Assembly (NCBI GenBank): GCA_003612395.1
Contig: RAYQ01000009.1
Location: 62,001-126,000 of the forward strand
Origin: Parablautia intestinalis
GTDB taxonomy: Bacteria > Bacillota > Clostridia > Lachnospirales > Lachnospiraceae
Reading direction: 5' to 3'
Length of the DNA: 64,000 nt
Below the pieces are notes generated by a model. The model saw only the letters and a program-made list of their open reading frames with translations. It ran no database searches and was not told the origin of the DNA. The position numbers were made by a program, and so were the translations under genes. Shown in pieces: positions 37,757 through 46,929 of the stretch. Within the stretch, counting starts at the first letter, position 1, and each line of letters starts with the position of its first letter.

Positions 37757-39502
37757 TTACCGGGCCCAGCTAAGAGCCTCCTCCAGGGTCTTAGCCCCTA
37801 AGATGTTCAGCATAAAATCCATATATTCTTCCCCCTGATCCGTATCTATGTTACGGAAAATTTCCTTTAAAAATTTTTCGGAATGATCGTACTCATAAAT
37901 GCCAAAGGCAAGTCCCTGCACCATCTCCTCAGGAGCATCCGTCTGGCGATTCATAATAAAGGCCTCTATGTATGGATTTGCCTCCGTAATATAATAACAG
38001 TAGGCAAAGGCGGCTGCCTGGAGCTTTTGGCCAAACTTGGAGGAAAATCCAAGCTCTGTGATAGTGATGCTTCTGATGTTTCCTTTTGTATCTAAGTATT
38101 CCTCCTGTCCAAGGAAATCCGTCAGCACATTTAAATTCATAATAGAAAGGGTTTCTGCATCCTGGGTTTTGTCGTACTCCTGAGACCAGTAATTTACACG
38201 GGTCAGAGGGGTAGGGTAGGGATGTATGGCAATTCCCCAGTCATAGTTGCCATGCTTAAGGGCCGCCTGATTGATTCCCTCCACCAGATCCCTTGCGTTA
38301 AAATATATCCTGTTGTCGCCTCCGTTGCTGTTCCAGTCGTGGTCTATGCTGAAATATACCTTTGCCCCCGCATACTTACTTTTAACCGCCTGATAAAAAA
38401 TACGGAAGCCCTTTTCAAATTCCTCTGTGTAATATGCTACATCATTGGTGTCCATATAATTCCAGGTTTTAAACTGATTGATCTCATTGGCAATCACCCA
38501 GTTATATACCATGCCATGCTCCCCGTCAGAATATCGCTCCGCAAGAAAAACTGCCACTGCTTCCAGTTCCTTAACACCCTTTTCTTCGGCGGTGTTAAAC
38601 ATATAATAACTGGCTCCAACACTTTTATCCCGCGCCTTCGGATGAATCAGTTCTATGTAATCCTCGTTCCAGTCGTTTAACACAATTGCCGTGGCACACA
38701 TGCCCGAATCTGTCAGGTACCTGAACAGCCCGTCATAACCGTTAATTGCCGCTCCGTTAAACAGATAATCCTCTCCCTGATAGGTATAAGTGATAGTCGG
38801 GAAGGTTTCATCCGAGGTTTCTCCCATGATAGCGGATAACGGGATATTATAAATAGCGTGTTTTACGCCCAGATCTGTTAGTTCCTCCGTGCCCAGCATG
38901 GTAGGATCAAGCAGAAGTCCTTTTTTAGATGCAATCTTCGGATATTCTTCCCGGTTGCCGGCAAGTGCCTCCGGATTTGACAGATAAATCCCATCTCCGA
39001 CAGACACATATTTTCCTTCTAAAAGCAGCGCCGGGATAAACTGCTGAAATAAGTATTCCTCTTTATAAGCAAAGGCAATCTCGCAGTCCGTTCCCTTCGG
39101 GCCAAAGGCGGCCGGCGTCCCTCCTAATGTTTCCTCATCCTCATAGCAGGAGCGGGCAAACAAATATAAATAGGCATCATCACTTTCCGGTATCTGCGGC
39201 ATTGCAAGACAATATTTCATCTCCTCCGATTCCTCATCATAAACCAGCGAAAAATCAGAAGCATAGCCTGTCAGCTCACCTGCCTCCACATATAAATCTC
39301 CCCGGGTAAGCCGTCTTTTTTCTTTCTCACTTAATCCGGTCTTTTTTTCTTTCTCTGTCTTTTCTTTTGATGTATTTTCCTTTTTACTCTCTTCCACCTT
39401 TACGGTTTCCACAGCTTTGTCTTTCTTGTTTCCACAGCCCCCTAAAAAACATCCGGGTAATAATGCCCCCATCATAAATAAAAGTAATATCTTCTTCCTC
39501 AT
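37757..39502 (-). CDS. DUF5722 family lipoprotein
   Basis: 581 residues. A lipobox-type signal (LLPGCFLGGCGNKK) is followed by a Lys/Glu-rich linker. The large domain contains NWVIANEINQFKTWNYM and ITELGFSS. An Asn-Glu pair and a late Glu at strand ends are the usual layout of a clan-A glycoside hydrolase, so a sugar-cleaving role is plausible but unproven for DUF5722. GGGG precedes the ATG at 39502. It lies 90 bases behind the BMP lipoprotein on the same strand. Confidence 0.78.
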   Translation of the reverse strand: MRKKILLLFMMGALLPGCFLGGCGNKKDKAVETVKVEESKKENTSKEKTEKEKKTGLSEKEKRRLTRGDLYVEAGELTGYASDFSLVYDEESEEMKYCLAMPQIPESDDAYLYLFARSCYEDEETLGGTPAAFGPKGTDCEIAFAYKEEYLFQQFIPALLLEGKYVSVGDGIYLSNPEALAGNREEYPKIASKKGLLLDPTMLGTEELTDLGVKHAIYNIPLSAIMGETSDETFPTITYTYQGEDYLFNGAAINGYDGLFRYLTDSGMCATAIVLNDWNEDYIELIHPKARDKSVGASYYMFNTAEEKGVKELEAVAVFLAERYSDGEHGMVYNWVIANEINQFKTWNYMDTNDVAYYTEEFEKGFRIFYQAVKSKYAGAKVYFSIDHDWNSNGGDNRIYFNARDLVEGINQAALKHGNYDWGIAIHPYPTPLTRVNYWSQEYDKTQDAETLSIMNLNVLTDFLGQEEYLDTKGNIRSITITELGFSSKFGQKLQAAAFAYCYYITEANPYIEAFIMNRQTDAPEEMVQGLAFGIYEYDHSEKFLKEIFRNIDTDQGEEYMDFMLNILGAKTLEEALSWAR

Positions 39503-39592
39503 CCCGATTTCCCCAAACTCTGCCTTAGCAAATTGTCTGTAACCCAAAAACCCAATGCTTACCGCCCGTTCTCAAATCCTAGGCAGCGGCAT

Positions 39593-40915
39593 TTAATCTT
39601 CCGGTCCATACATATTTAAAGTAAAAGATACCTGAGGCTGCACATCAATATCATCTGATATGGAAACCTCACCCAGCTTGATTTTTTTGCGCAGTTCACT
39701 GAACCTTTCCATGGTAATAGCTTTAAATCTCCACTCCGTGTCATAAATGGGAATTCCCGTGCAGTTTTCCTCCATACTGTAACGCACAGCCTCTCCGGCA
39801 AAATCATATGACCATTCTTTTCCTGTGGCGTAGAAGTCGTCCAGCGAAATGATTACCGCATTGGTAATATTCTTAACGGCACTGGTCAGGAATCGATCCG
39901 ACAGGGCACTTTGATCTACATCCACACCAATCAACAGCCCGTCCTCTTCTTCCGCCGCTGCAAGCACTGACTGGTACAGCAGACCGCCGCAGGCAAAGAT
40001 CACTTCCGTTCCTTCTCCGTACCACGCTAAAGCTTTATCTCTTATTTCCTCATTGGGCTCATAGGAATCCGCATACCAGTAATTAACCGTCACATTGGAA
40101 AGCTCCAAATCCTTTACCGCATCCTCAATTCCCTGCAGGTATCCATAGCCGTATCTGATAACCGAAGGCGCTTTCTTACCGCCAATAAATCCCAGAGAGC
40201 GGTAACCGTCAAAAACGGCGAGATATCCCGCCATATAACCTGACTCCTCCTCCTCAAAGGAAATACAGTGTACATTATCCTCTATATCAACAGCTTTTCC
40301 AAACTCATCCACCGGAATCCCGTCAATCAATAAAAAACATATCTCCGGATATTCATTTTGCATGCTCCCGACCGCTTTTTCAAATCCGTCTCCGCCACAG
40401 ACAATGACTTTTGCCTGGTTGGAAACTGCCCGTTCAATGACCTCCTGATATCCCTGCGGCTGATTCCCATCTGCAATATAATAGGAAAAGGAAACGCCTG
40501 CCGAAAATGCATACATCTGAATTCCTTTATAGATCGCTTCGTTATAGTTTCCGTCCATAATAGCGCCATCCAGTACAAAAGCAATCTCTCCGCCCTTTTC
40601 CTGATAATCTCCGTAAATATCCTCCATCAATTTTTTCTCCGGCCCTTCCTCCGGAGATATTAAAAGCCTCTGCCAGCTCTCCATGTTTTCCTCGGCGGCC
40701 TGCACATCGCTTTCCTTAGGGGCACCTTTCATCTCATCTACCGTATCATCAGCGCCCAAGTCCTTATCCTCCGGTTCTTTTTCTCCCTCTGACGCAGTGT
40801 CCTGTGCTGCGCCTTCCATTTCTCCTGATAACGTTTCCTGCTGCCTGCCGGAACACCCAAAAAGTACTCCCGCAAGAAGCAGACCAATGATATGGCACAC
40901 TATCTTCTTTTTCAT
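39593..40915 (-). CDS. BMP family substrate-binding lipoprotein
   Basis: 440 residues. The lipoprotein signal is LLLAGVLFGCSGRQQ, followed by an acidic linker of about 60 residues. The binding domain has the basic-membrane-protein features FVLDGAIMDGNYNEAIYKGI, KVIVCGGDGFEKA and LGFIGGKKAPSV, then GVDVDQSALSDRFLTSAVKN. BMP/Med proteins bind purine nucleosides or related ligands for ABC import, but no permease or ATPase gene is nearby. GGAGG precedes the ATG. A candidate structured leader lies upstream at 41018-41102. Confidence 0.85.
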   Translation of the reverse strand: MKKKIVCHIIGLLLAGVLFGCSGRQQETLSGEMEGAAQDTASEGEKEPEDKDLGADDTVDEMKGAPKESDVQAAEENMESWQRLLISPEEGPEKKLMEDIYGDYQEKGGEIAFVLDGAIMDGNYNEAIYKGIQMYAFSAGVSFSYYIADGNQPQGYQEVIERAVSNQAKVIVCGGDGFEKAVGSMQNEYPEICFLLIDGIPVDEFGKAVDIEDNVHCISFEEEESGYMAGYLAVFDGYRSLGFIGGKKAPSVIRYGYGYLQGIEDAVKDLELSNVTVNYWYADSYEPNEEIRDKALAWYGEGTEVIFACGGLLYQSVLAAAEEEDGLLIGVDVDQSALSDRFLTSAVKNITNAVIISLDDFYATGKEWSYDFAGEAVRYSMEENCTGIPIYDTEWRFKAITMERFSELRKKIKLGEVSISDDIDVQPQVSFTLNMYGPED

Positions 40916-41017
40916 CTATATTCCTCCTGCATGCAATAGGCAGAACTTATTGTCCTATATCACAAGCCCGGCCTGCGATACCGCTGCCAACAGAAAAACC
41001 TTCATCCCTTTTCACTA

Positions 41018-41102
41018 ACAAAAATAGCGGGGAGATTCCCCGCCGCGTCTTGGACCAGGGTCTTTCGCCCAGCCCAACCGTTGGTACCACTGACCTGTTT
41101 CC
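41018..41102 (-). ncRNA. Candidate structured leader RNA or small RNA ending in a terminator
   Basis: Starting just behind a good promoter, the minus-strand transcript would begin near GGAAACAGG. It would pass GTGGTACCAACG, form a 10-bp stem (TTGGGCTGGG with CCCTGGTCCAA, three G·U pairs; 41050-41077) capped by CGAAAGA, and end in GCGGGGA / TCCCCGC (41027-41043) with a T-run. The BMP lipoprotein starts about 100 bases further on. I cannot match it to a known riboswitch class. It could be an attenuating leader, an sRNA, or partly the terminator of the preceding gene. Confidence 0.45.
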
Positions 41103-41108
41103 AAATTA

Positions 41109-41137
41109 ATATTAGCGGAATTATACCTTACTGTCAA
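41109..41137 (-). promoter_or_regulatory. Strong sigma-A promoter ahead of the candidate RNA
   Basis: On the minus strand TTGACA, exactly 17 bases, TAATAT. It lies downstream of the epimerase stop codon and fires toward the BMP lipoprotein. Confidence 0.65.
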
Positions 41138-41168
41138 TGTTGTTGGGAAAAATTTTAAAAATTCCCCT

Positions 41169-41981
41169 TTACAGCTGTCCCCGCACCCATCTGATGGATT
41201 TTTTTATTCCCTCCAGAATATCCTCATACCCATACAGTTCCACAATCACGTTTCCATCGTAATTTCTCCTTTTCAGCCCGTCTAAAATCTCTTTTATGTG
41301 GATATACCCGCTTCCAACCGGTGCTGAAAAGGCGCTGCTCCCATCAAAACACACACAGCCCACATCTCCCTGCATATGTGCGCTTTTGCTTCTGTCCTTT
41401 AAATGAACCGTACAGATTTTATCCGCAAATTTAAGAAAGGCCGCTTCCTCGTCTTCCTTATAGCAGACAAAATTTCCCGTGTCAAAAGCACACTTTAAGT
41501 CAGGAATTTTCTCAAAAAAATAAGAAAGGCCATTTACACAGTTATACGGAGAAGCCATGGAATCATAGTCTTCCATACAGACGTTAATTCCTCTTTCCTT
41601 TCCGTAAGCCACTGCCTTTTTTACGGCTCCGGCCATGTTTTCCATTATTTCATCACGATTTTCCTCATCTTCTTTTGAAAACAGTCCGGGAACAATCAGG
41701 CAATTTTCTGCTCCCACCCGCAGGGCGGTATCAATATATTCTTTATAGCTTTCGTCCTCAGGATGATGTCCAAAATCAAAATGCTGGTGCAGCCCCTCAA
41801 TGGCAAGGTCTTTTTCCCTGAAAAGCTGCAGCAGTTCTTCCTCTTTTTTCTTCAGGGACTCCAGAGAAATGTATATCATCTGAAGGCCCTGTGCCTTCAG
41901 CTCATCTAACACCTCTTCGATGCATACCTGTTCCTTTTCCGCTCCATAAACAATATTTTCATAAAAAGCTGCAATTTTCAT
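41169..41981 (-). CDS. Sugar phosphate isomerase/epimerase-like TIM-barrel protein
   Basis: 270 residues, xylose-isomerase-like fold. Candidate metal ligands are in LHQHFDFGH, INVCMEDYDS, LKCAFDTGNF and TVHLKDRS, with a late Glu in NVIVELYGYED. GGAGGAGG precedes the ATG. It is followed by an independent promoter, so it seems monocistronic. The substrate is unknown; it is distinct from the epimerase at 26773. Confidence 0.85.
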   Translation of the reverse strand: MKIAAFYENIVYGAEKEQVCIEEVLDELKAQGLQMIYISLESLKKKEEELLQLFREKDLAIEGLHQHFDFGHHPEDESYKEYIDTALRVGAENCLIVPGLFSKEDEENRDEIMENMAGAVKKAVAYGKERGINVCMEDYDSMASPYNCVNGLSYFFEKIPDLKCAFDTGNFVCYKEDEEAAFLKFADKICTVHLKDRSKSAHMQGDVGCVCFDGSSAFSAPVGSGYIHIKEILDGLKRRNYDGNVIVELYGYEDILEGIKKSIRWVRGQL

Positions 41982-42096
41982 CTGGTACCTCCTCCTGCAC
42001 TTTCAATAAATCCACCCATTACAAATTCTTTTTTATTATACTTTAGAATTCATCCCTAAAGCAACCGGCAGTTTTATTAATCTTCCAAAAGAAATC

Positions 42097-42125
42097 TTGC
42101 GGATGAGGGTTTGATGTGTGATAAT
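42097..42125 (+). promoter_or_regulatory. Promoter of the xpaC-telA run
   Basis: TTGCGG, 17 bases, GATAAT, about 80 bases before the XpaC start. Confidence 0.5.
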
Positions 42126-42203
42126 ATAAAGTTATAAGAAAGTCATTACTTTTAGATATATGCCAAAGGCAGGAAGCAAAAATAACGAGGTTCCAGATAC
42201 AAT

Positions 42204-43757
42204 ATGAGTAACAATCAAAACCGGGGCAATATGGGAGAACAAATAAAAGAAGCGCTGGCGCAGGCTCTGCGTACCGGGGATTTTAAAAACTTAAACGACC
42301 TGGTTACCCAGACAGTAACAAGCACTTTAAATGAAGTCGGCATACATATTCCCTTCGAAAATGAAAGCCAGCCGGGTGATAATTCCGGTAACTATTCCGG
42401 CGATTATTCCAATGGTCATACCTATGGTCATTCACATGATAGTTCACGCCGATACACCGCTAACGGGCAAAGCGGCACCTGCACATGGGATCAGAAGGCT
42501 CAGCAGGCATACCGGGAGCGGGAAGAGCAAAGACGCCTGAAACAGCAGCAGCAATGGCAGGAGCAGATGCAGCGCACCAGGGCAAATATTTTACAAAAAA
42601 AAGAGCAGTTTTTACAGCACAAAGATCAGTTTCTGCATCCCAAAGCGCCAGGCTCTCCGGCTCCCGGACAAGTCCGGACAGTCCCCTTTGTTAAATTTAA
42701 TAAGGTTGGCGGTGTATCCAACATTTTATACAAGGTCTTTGGCGGAATCGGACTTGCCGCTACGGGAATTATTCTTCTCACCCAGCTTATTCTCTGGGGC
42801 GCCAACTTTCCTGTAAACGGAGCCGGTTTTGTGTCTACGTTTCTTTTCACGGTATTTTTTTTGGGAATGATCCGCTTTGGAATCGGACAGGGAAAGCGTA
42901 TAAAGCGGGCCCAGCGATACATACAGCTCTGTGACCGAAAAATGTACATAGGCACACAGGCCCTGGCTGAAAGTACCGGCAAAAGTAAACGATATGTATT
43001 ACGTGATTTGCAAAAAATGCTGAAGGTCGGAATGTTTCCCGAAGGTCATCTGGATAAGCAGAAAACACATTTCATGCTAAGCGATTCGATTTACAGACAA
43101 TATCTGGAAACAGAGGAAAATCAAAGACGCATGGAAGCAGAGGCACAAAGAGCCCTGCAGGCAAACCTGACCGCAGGCAGCGCAGGTGCAGATACAGCAC
43201 AAAGAGGCGGATACCATGCTTCGCCGGATACCCTTACGCCAGACAAAAAATCTGCCTCTCAAAAGGACAGCCCTTCTTTCCATGACAGCGGGTCCGAAAA
43301 TGCAGAATTGAATACCATGATAGCGGAGGGAACGGAATGCATCCATAAATTAAGATGTCTGAACGCTCAGATTCCCGGAGAAGTCATTTCCAACAAGCTC
43401 TTGCGCCTGGAAAATCTGTTAAAGGAAATTTTTGACAATTTAAAGGATCATCCGGATCAAATGCACCGAATGCACAAGCTGATGGATTATTATCTTCCCA
43501 CCACCTTAAAACTGGTGGAGGCTTACGCAGATTTTGATAAGGTCAGTGTACCGGGAGAAGAGATAACGGCGGCAAAAGCAGAAATTGAAAACACCCTGGA
43601 TACTATTAATCGTGCCTTCACGGAGCTTTTAAACAATCTTTTTCAGGATGCTGTGCTTGATGCAACCACAGACGCCCAGGTTCTTAAGACCATGCTTGCC
43701 CGCGAAGGCCTTACCAATGAAATGGATATCACGCACTCCGCCAAAAACGGACAGTAA
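42204..43757 (+). CDS. XpaC family (5-bromo-4-chloroindolyl phosphate hydrolysis) protein
   Basis: 517 residues. The N-terminus is polar and Gln/Tyr/His-rich (about 1-130). Two membrane segments follow at about 175-220 (GGIGLAATGIILLTQLILWG and GFVSTFLFTVFFLGMIRFGI), then an XpaC-type region (QLCDRKMYIGTQALAESTGK) and a helical C-terminus ending in NNLFQDAVLDAT. The family was named after a B. subtilis gene affecting X-phosphate hydrolysis and is usually next to telA, as here. Real function is unknown, probably envelope stress. The ribosome binding site is weak (GAGG at 13 bases). Confidence 0.8.
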   Translation: MSNNQNRGNMGEQIKEALAQALRTGDFKNLNDLVTQTVTSTLNEVGIHIPFENESQPGDNSGNYSGDYSNGHTYGHSHDSSRRYTANGQSGTCTWDQKAQQAYREREEQRRLKQQQQWQEQMQRTRANILQKKEQFLQHKDQFLHPKAPGSPAPGQVRTVPFVKFNKVGGVSNILYKVFGGIGLAATGIILLTQLILWGANFPVNGAGFVSTFLFTVFFLGMIRFGIGQGKRIKRAQRYIQLCDRKMYIGTQALAESTGKSKRYVLRDLQKMLKVGMFPEGHLDKQKTHFMLSDSIYRQYLETEENQRRMEAEAQRALQANLTAGSAGADTAQRGGYHASPDTLTPDKKSASQKDSPSFHDSGSENAELNTMIAEGTECIHKLRCLNAQIPGEVISNKLLRLENLLKEIFDNLKDHPDQMHRMHKLMDYYLPTTLKLVEAYADFDKVSVPGEEITAAKAEIENTLDTINRAFTELLNNLFQDAVLDATTDAQVLKTMLAREGLTNEMDITHSAKNGQ

Positions 43758-43838
43758 AACAATGGATACCGGTCTTCGCCAGCCGTTCTTATGTCTGGAA
43801 TGCCGGGAATACATTAATATAATATGGAGGACAATCAA

Positions 43839-44999
43839 ATGAGCAATAATTTAGATGAAATGGTACAGGAGGCTCCCTCCTTAACCCTCACCCCTTTTAC
43901 CGTGGATGAGCCTGAAAATCAGCCTTTGAGCATAGAGGAGGAACAGCCTGAAATACCGGAGGTGGTTTTAACTCCCCAGGAGCAGAAAATGGTGGATGAT
44001 TTTGCCTCGCAGATTGACATCACCAACACTCAGATGGTCATGCAGTACGGTGCCGGCAGTCAGAAAAAAATAGCCGATTTTTCTGAAAGTGCATTAAACA
44101 ATGTGCGTACCAAGGACATGGGAGAAATCGGCCAGATGCTGACCGATGTGGTTACCCAGTTAAAAGACTTTGACGAGCCTGAGGAAAAGGGATTTCTCGG
44201 CATATTTAAAAAAGGCAGCAATAAGCTGGAAAACATGAAAGTTAAATATGACAAAGCGGAAAACAACATCAATAAAATCTGCAAGGTAATGGAAAGCCAT
44301 CAGGTCACCTTGCTCAAAGATGCCGCCATGCTGGATAAAATGTACGAATTAAATCTGAATTATTTTAAAGAATTGTCCATGTATATTCTTGCAGGTAAGC
44401 AAAAGCTGACCCAGGCCAGGACTTCCGAGTTGCCGGCTCTCCTTAATAAAGCAGAGCAAAGCGGACTGCCGGAGGACACCCAGGCCGCCAATGATTATGC
44501 GTCCATGTGTGAGCGTTTTGAAAAGAAAATTTACGATTTGGAGCTGACCAGAACCATTTCCATGCAGATGGCCCCTCAGATCCGCTTAATTCAAAGTAAT
44601 GATACCGCTATGTCCGAAAAAATACAGTCTACCCTCGTCAATACTATCCCTTTGTGGAAAAGCCAGATGGTTATTGCCATAGGTTTAAATCATTCCGCAG
44701 AGGCGGCCAGAGCCCAAAAGGAAGTGACAGACATGACTAACGCCCTGCTTAAGAAAAACGCCGAGGCTCTTAAGACGGCAACCATTGAGACGGCACGGGA
44801 AAGCGAGCGGGGCATTGTGGATATTGAGACCCTCACCGCAACCAACCAGACCCTGATCAGCACCTTGGATGAAGTACTGAAAATTCAGGAGGACGGAAGA
44901 ACAAAGAGAAGAAACGCGGAGCAGGAGCTTTTAAGAATTGAAAATGAAATGCGAAAGAAGCTTCTTTCAGTCAGCCGTTCTTCTTCCGCACAGATGTAA
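43839..44999 (+). CDS. telA: TelA/KlaB family toxic anion resistance protein
   Basis: 386 residues, helical throughout and soluble. Landmarks are LNLNYFKELSMYILAGKQKL, RTISMQMAPQIRLIQSN and IPLWKSQMVIAIGLN, the conserved core of TelA proteins, linked to tellurite and peptide-antibiotic tolerance in other bacteria. GGAGG lies eight bases before the ATG at 43839. It follows xpaC after 81 bases, the standard pairing of these two families. Confidence 0.93.
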   Translation: MSNNLDEMVQEAPSLTLTPFTVDEPENQPLSIEEEQPEIPEVVLTPQEQKMVDDFASQIDITNTQMVMQYGAGSQKKIADFSESALNNVRTKDMGEIGQMLTDVVTQLKDFDEPEEKGFLGIFKKGSNKLENMKVKYDKAENNINKICKVMESHQVTLLKDAAMLDKMYELNLNYFKELSMYILAGKQKLTQARTSELPALLNKAEQSGLPEDTQAANDYASMCERFEKKIYDLELTRTISMQMAPQIRLIQSNDTAMSEKIQSTLVNTIPLWKSQMVIAIGLNHSAEAARAQKEVTDMTNALLKKNAEALKTATIETARESERGIVDIETLTATNQTLISTLDEVLKIQEDGRTKRRNAEQELLRIENEMRKKLLSVSRSSSAQM

Positions 45000-45103
45000 T
45001 ATAACGGCTAAAATTTTCAGCTTCGGGGGCCGGCTTATTTATCAAAAACCCCGCAGCAAGCTGACGGGGCGTCAAACCTGCAGCGCAGAAATGGGGGTAA
45101 AAA

Positions 45104-46801
45104 GTGAGCGAAAAAAAAATAAAAAGAAACGTGGATGCCGACCCTGTACATGCAAGGAAAAGAACCATCTATATCGTTGGTCATAAAAATCCTGACACGG
45201 ATTCTATCTGTTCCGCGATTTCTTATGCTTACCTGAAAAATCAGATAAACGGCGGTAATTCCTATGTACCTGCCAGGGCCGGCCATGTCAGCGCGGAAAC
45301 CCAATATGTGTTAAAGCGCTTTGACATGGGCGTACCGACCCTCCTTGAAAACATTGGTACACGCGTAAAGGATATGGATATCCGTAAAGTGCCGGGCGTA
45401 AGAAGTGACATTTCCTTAAAAAAGGCATATTCCCTGATGAACGATCAGAGTGTATTTACCCTCCCTATCACCAATGAAAAAAATCAGCTGGAGGGTCTTA
45501 TCACAATTAACGATATTGCCCAGTCCTATATGGATGAATATGACAGCGCTATTCTCTCCACCGCCAAAACCTCTTACCGCAATATTCTGGAAACATTGGA
45601 TGCGGAGCTGGTAGTTGGCGATGAAAACGGATACTTTGACAAGGGAAAGGTCGTGATTGCCGCCGCAAATCCTGATGTCATGGAAGAGTACATAGACGAA
45701 CATGATATGGTGGTTCTTGGCAACCGCTACGAATCCCAGCTCTGCGCCATCGAAATGCAGGCCGGCTGCATCGTTGTCTGTCTTGGCTCGCCGGTATCCC
45801 GGACTATCAGGCGTCTGGCAAAGGAGCGCAACTGCGCCATCATCATTACGCCTCAGGATACCTATACTGTGGCCAGGCTTATCAACCAGAGTATGCCTGT
45901 AAGCTTTTTTATGCGCAAGGATAACCTTTTAACCTTCCGGGAGTCGGATTATACGGAGGGCATCAAAGAAATCATGTCCCAGAAGCGCTATCGCGATTTT
46001 CCGATTTTGAGCAAAACCGGGAAATATGTGGGTATGATCTCCAGACGTAATCTGCTTGGCGTACACAAGCGGGGGCTGATTTTGGTTGATCACAATGAAG
46101 TTTCCCAGGCCGTTGATAATGTGCTGGATGCGGAAATTCTGGAAATTATAGATCATCACAGACTTGGCTCTTTGGAGACAATGTCGCCAATCTATTTCCG
46201 CAATCAGCCGGTAGGATGTACCGGCACAATCATTTACCAGATGTACGAGGAGCAGGATGTTGAGGTGCCTGCGGCCATTGCAGGTCTTTTATGCAGCGCC
46301 ATTTTATCTGATACCTTATTGTTCCGCTCGCCCACCTGCACCCAGATGGATATTAAGGCTGCCAAAGAACTGGCTAAAATAGCCGGAATTGAATGTGAAT
46401 CCTATGCCAAAAAAATGTTTGCAGCCGGAAGCGACCTTGCCACCAAAACAGACGAGGAAATACTGTATCAGGATTTTAAAATGTTTGAATTTGGTGATTT
46501 TAATGTAGGAATCGGACAGATTACCTCCATGAGTGAAGAAGAATTAAACCACATTCAAACCACCCTTTTTCCCTATATGCAGAAGGTTTATCAGGATAAA
46601 AACGTGGATATGATGTTTTTCATGCTCACAGATATCATAAAAGAGACCACCCAGCTGCTTTGTTGCGGCGAGCAGGCGCCGGAGCTGGTGCAGGAAGCCT
46701 TCCAGAAAAAGGTGGAAAACGGCACCGTTACACTGCCCGGGGTACTTTCCCGGAAAAAGCAGCTTGTGCCTTCCTTTATGATGGCAATCGGAGAACTTTA
46801 G
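45104..46801 (+). CDS. Manganese-dependent inorganic pyrophosphatase with CBS and DRTGG domains
   Basis: 565 residues. The DHH phosphoesterase N-terminal motif is IVGHKNPDTDSICSAISYAY and the DHH triad lies in EIIDHHRLGS. Two CBS domains and a DRTGG domain are inserted between about 70 and 300. The C-terminal DHHA2 domain carries the substrate-binding RKKQLVPSFMM tail. Family II enzymes of this layout hydrolyse PPi and are controlled by adenine nucleotides (inhibited by AMP/ADP, activated by diadenosine polyphosphates). The start is GTG with GGGGG upstream. It follows telA by about 100 bases. Confidence 0.93.
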   Translation: MSEKKIKRNVDADPVHARKRTIYIVGHKNPDTDSICSAISYAYLKNQINGGNSYVPARAGHVSAETQYVLKRFDMGVPTLLENIGTRVKDMDIRKVPGVRSDISLKKAYSLMNDQSVFTLPITNEKNQLEGLITINDIAQSYMDEYDSAILSTAKTSYRNILETLDAELVVGDENGYFDKGKVVIAAANPDVMEEYIDEHDMVVLGNRYESQLCAIEMQAGCIVVCLGSPVSRTIRRLAKERNCAIIITPQDTYTVARLINQSMPVSFFMRKDNLLTFRESDYTEGIKEIMSQKRYRDFPILSKTGKYVGMISRRNLLGVHKRGLILVDHNEVSQAVDNVLDAEILEIIDHHRLGSLETMSPIYFRNQPVGCTGTIIYQMYEEQDVEVPAAIAGLLCSAILSDTLLFRSPTCTQMDIKAAKELAKIAGIECESYAKKMFAAGSDLATKTDEEILYQDFKMFEFGDFNVGIGQITSMSEEELNHIQTTLFPYMQKVYQDKNVDMMFFMLTDIIKETTQLLCCGEQAPELVQEAFQKKVENGTVTLPGVLSRKKQLVPSFMMAIGEL

Positions 46802-46870
46802 AAAAGCCTTAAAGACTACTCATTGCCTGCGGAAACAGCAAATGCCGGAATTCGCCGGTTATTCTTATGT

Positions 46871-46923
46871 TAAATAAAACCTCCAAATCAGATCAGGTTA
46901 TTACCTGTATCAGCTTTGGAGGT
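46871..46923 (-). terminator. Terminator of the phosphofructokinase gene
   Basis: ACCTCCAAA / TTTGGAGGT (46879-46887 and 46915-46923), with an inner CAGGT / ACCTG stem, is followed on the minus strand by TTTTATTTA. It may also stop the pyrophosphatase transcript. Confidence 0.75.
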
Positions 46924-46929
46924 CTGTTA

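Noticed and set aside
41070-41100. TGGTACC motif recalling a T-box antiterminator bulge
   Set aside because: The promoter lies immediately upstream, leaving no room for a T-box Stem I, and the downstream gene is not an amino-acid or tRNA-synthetase gene.
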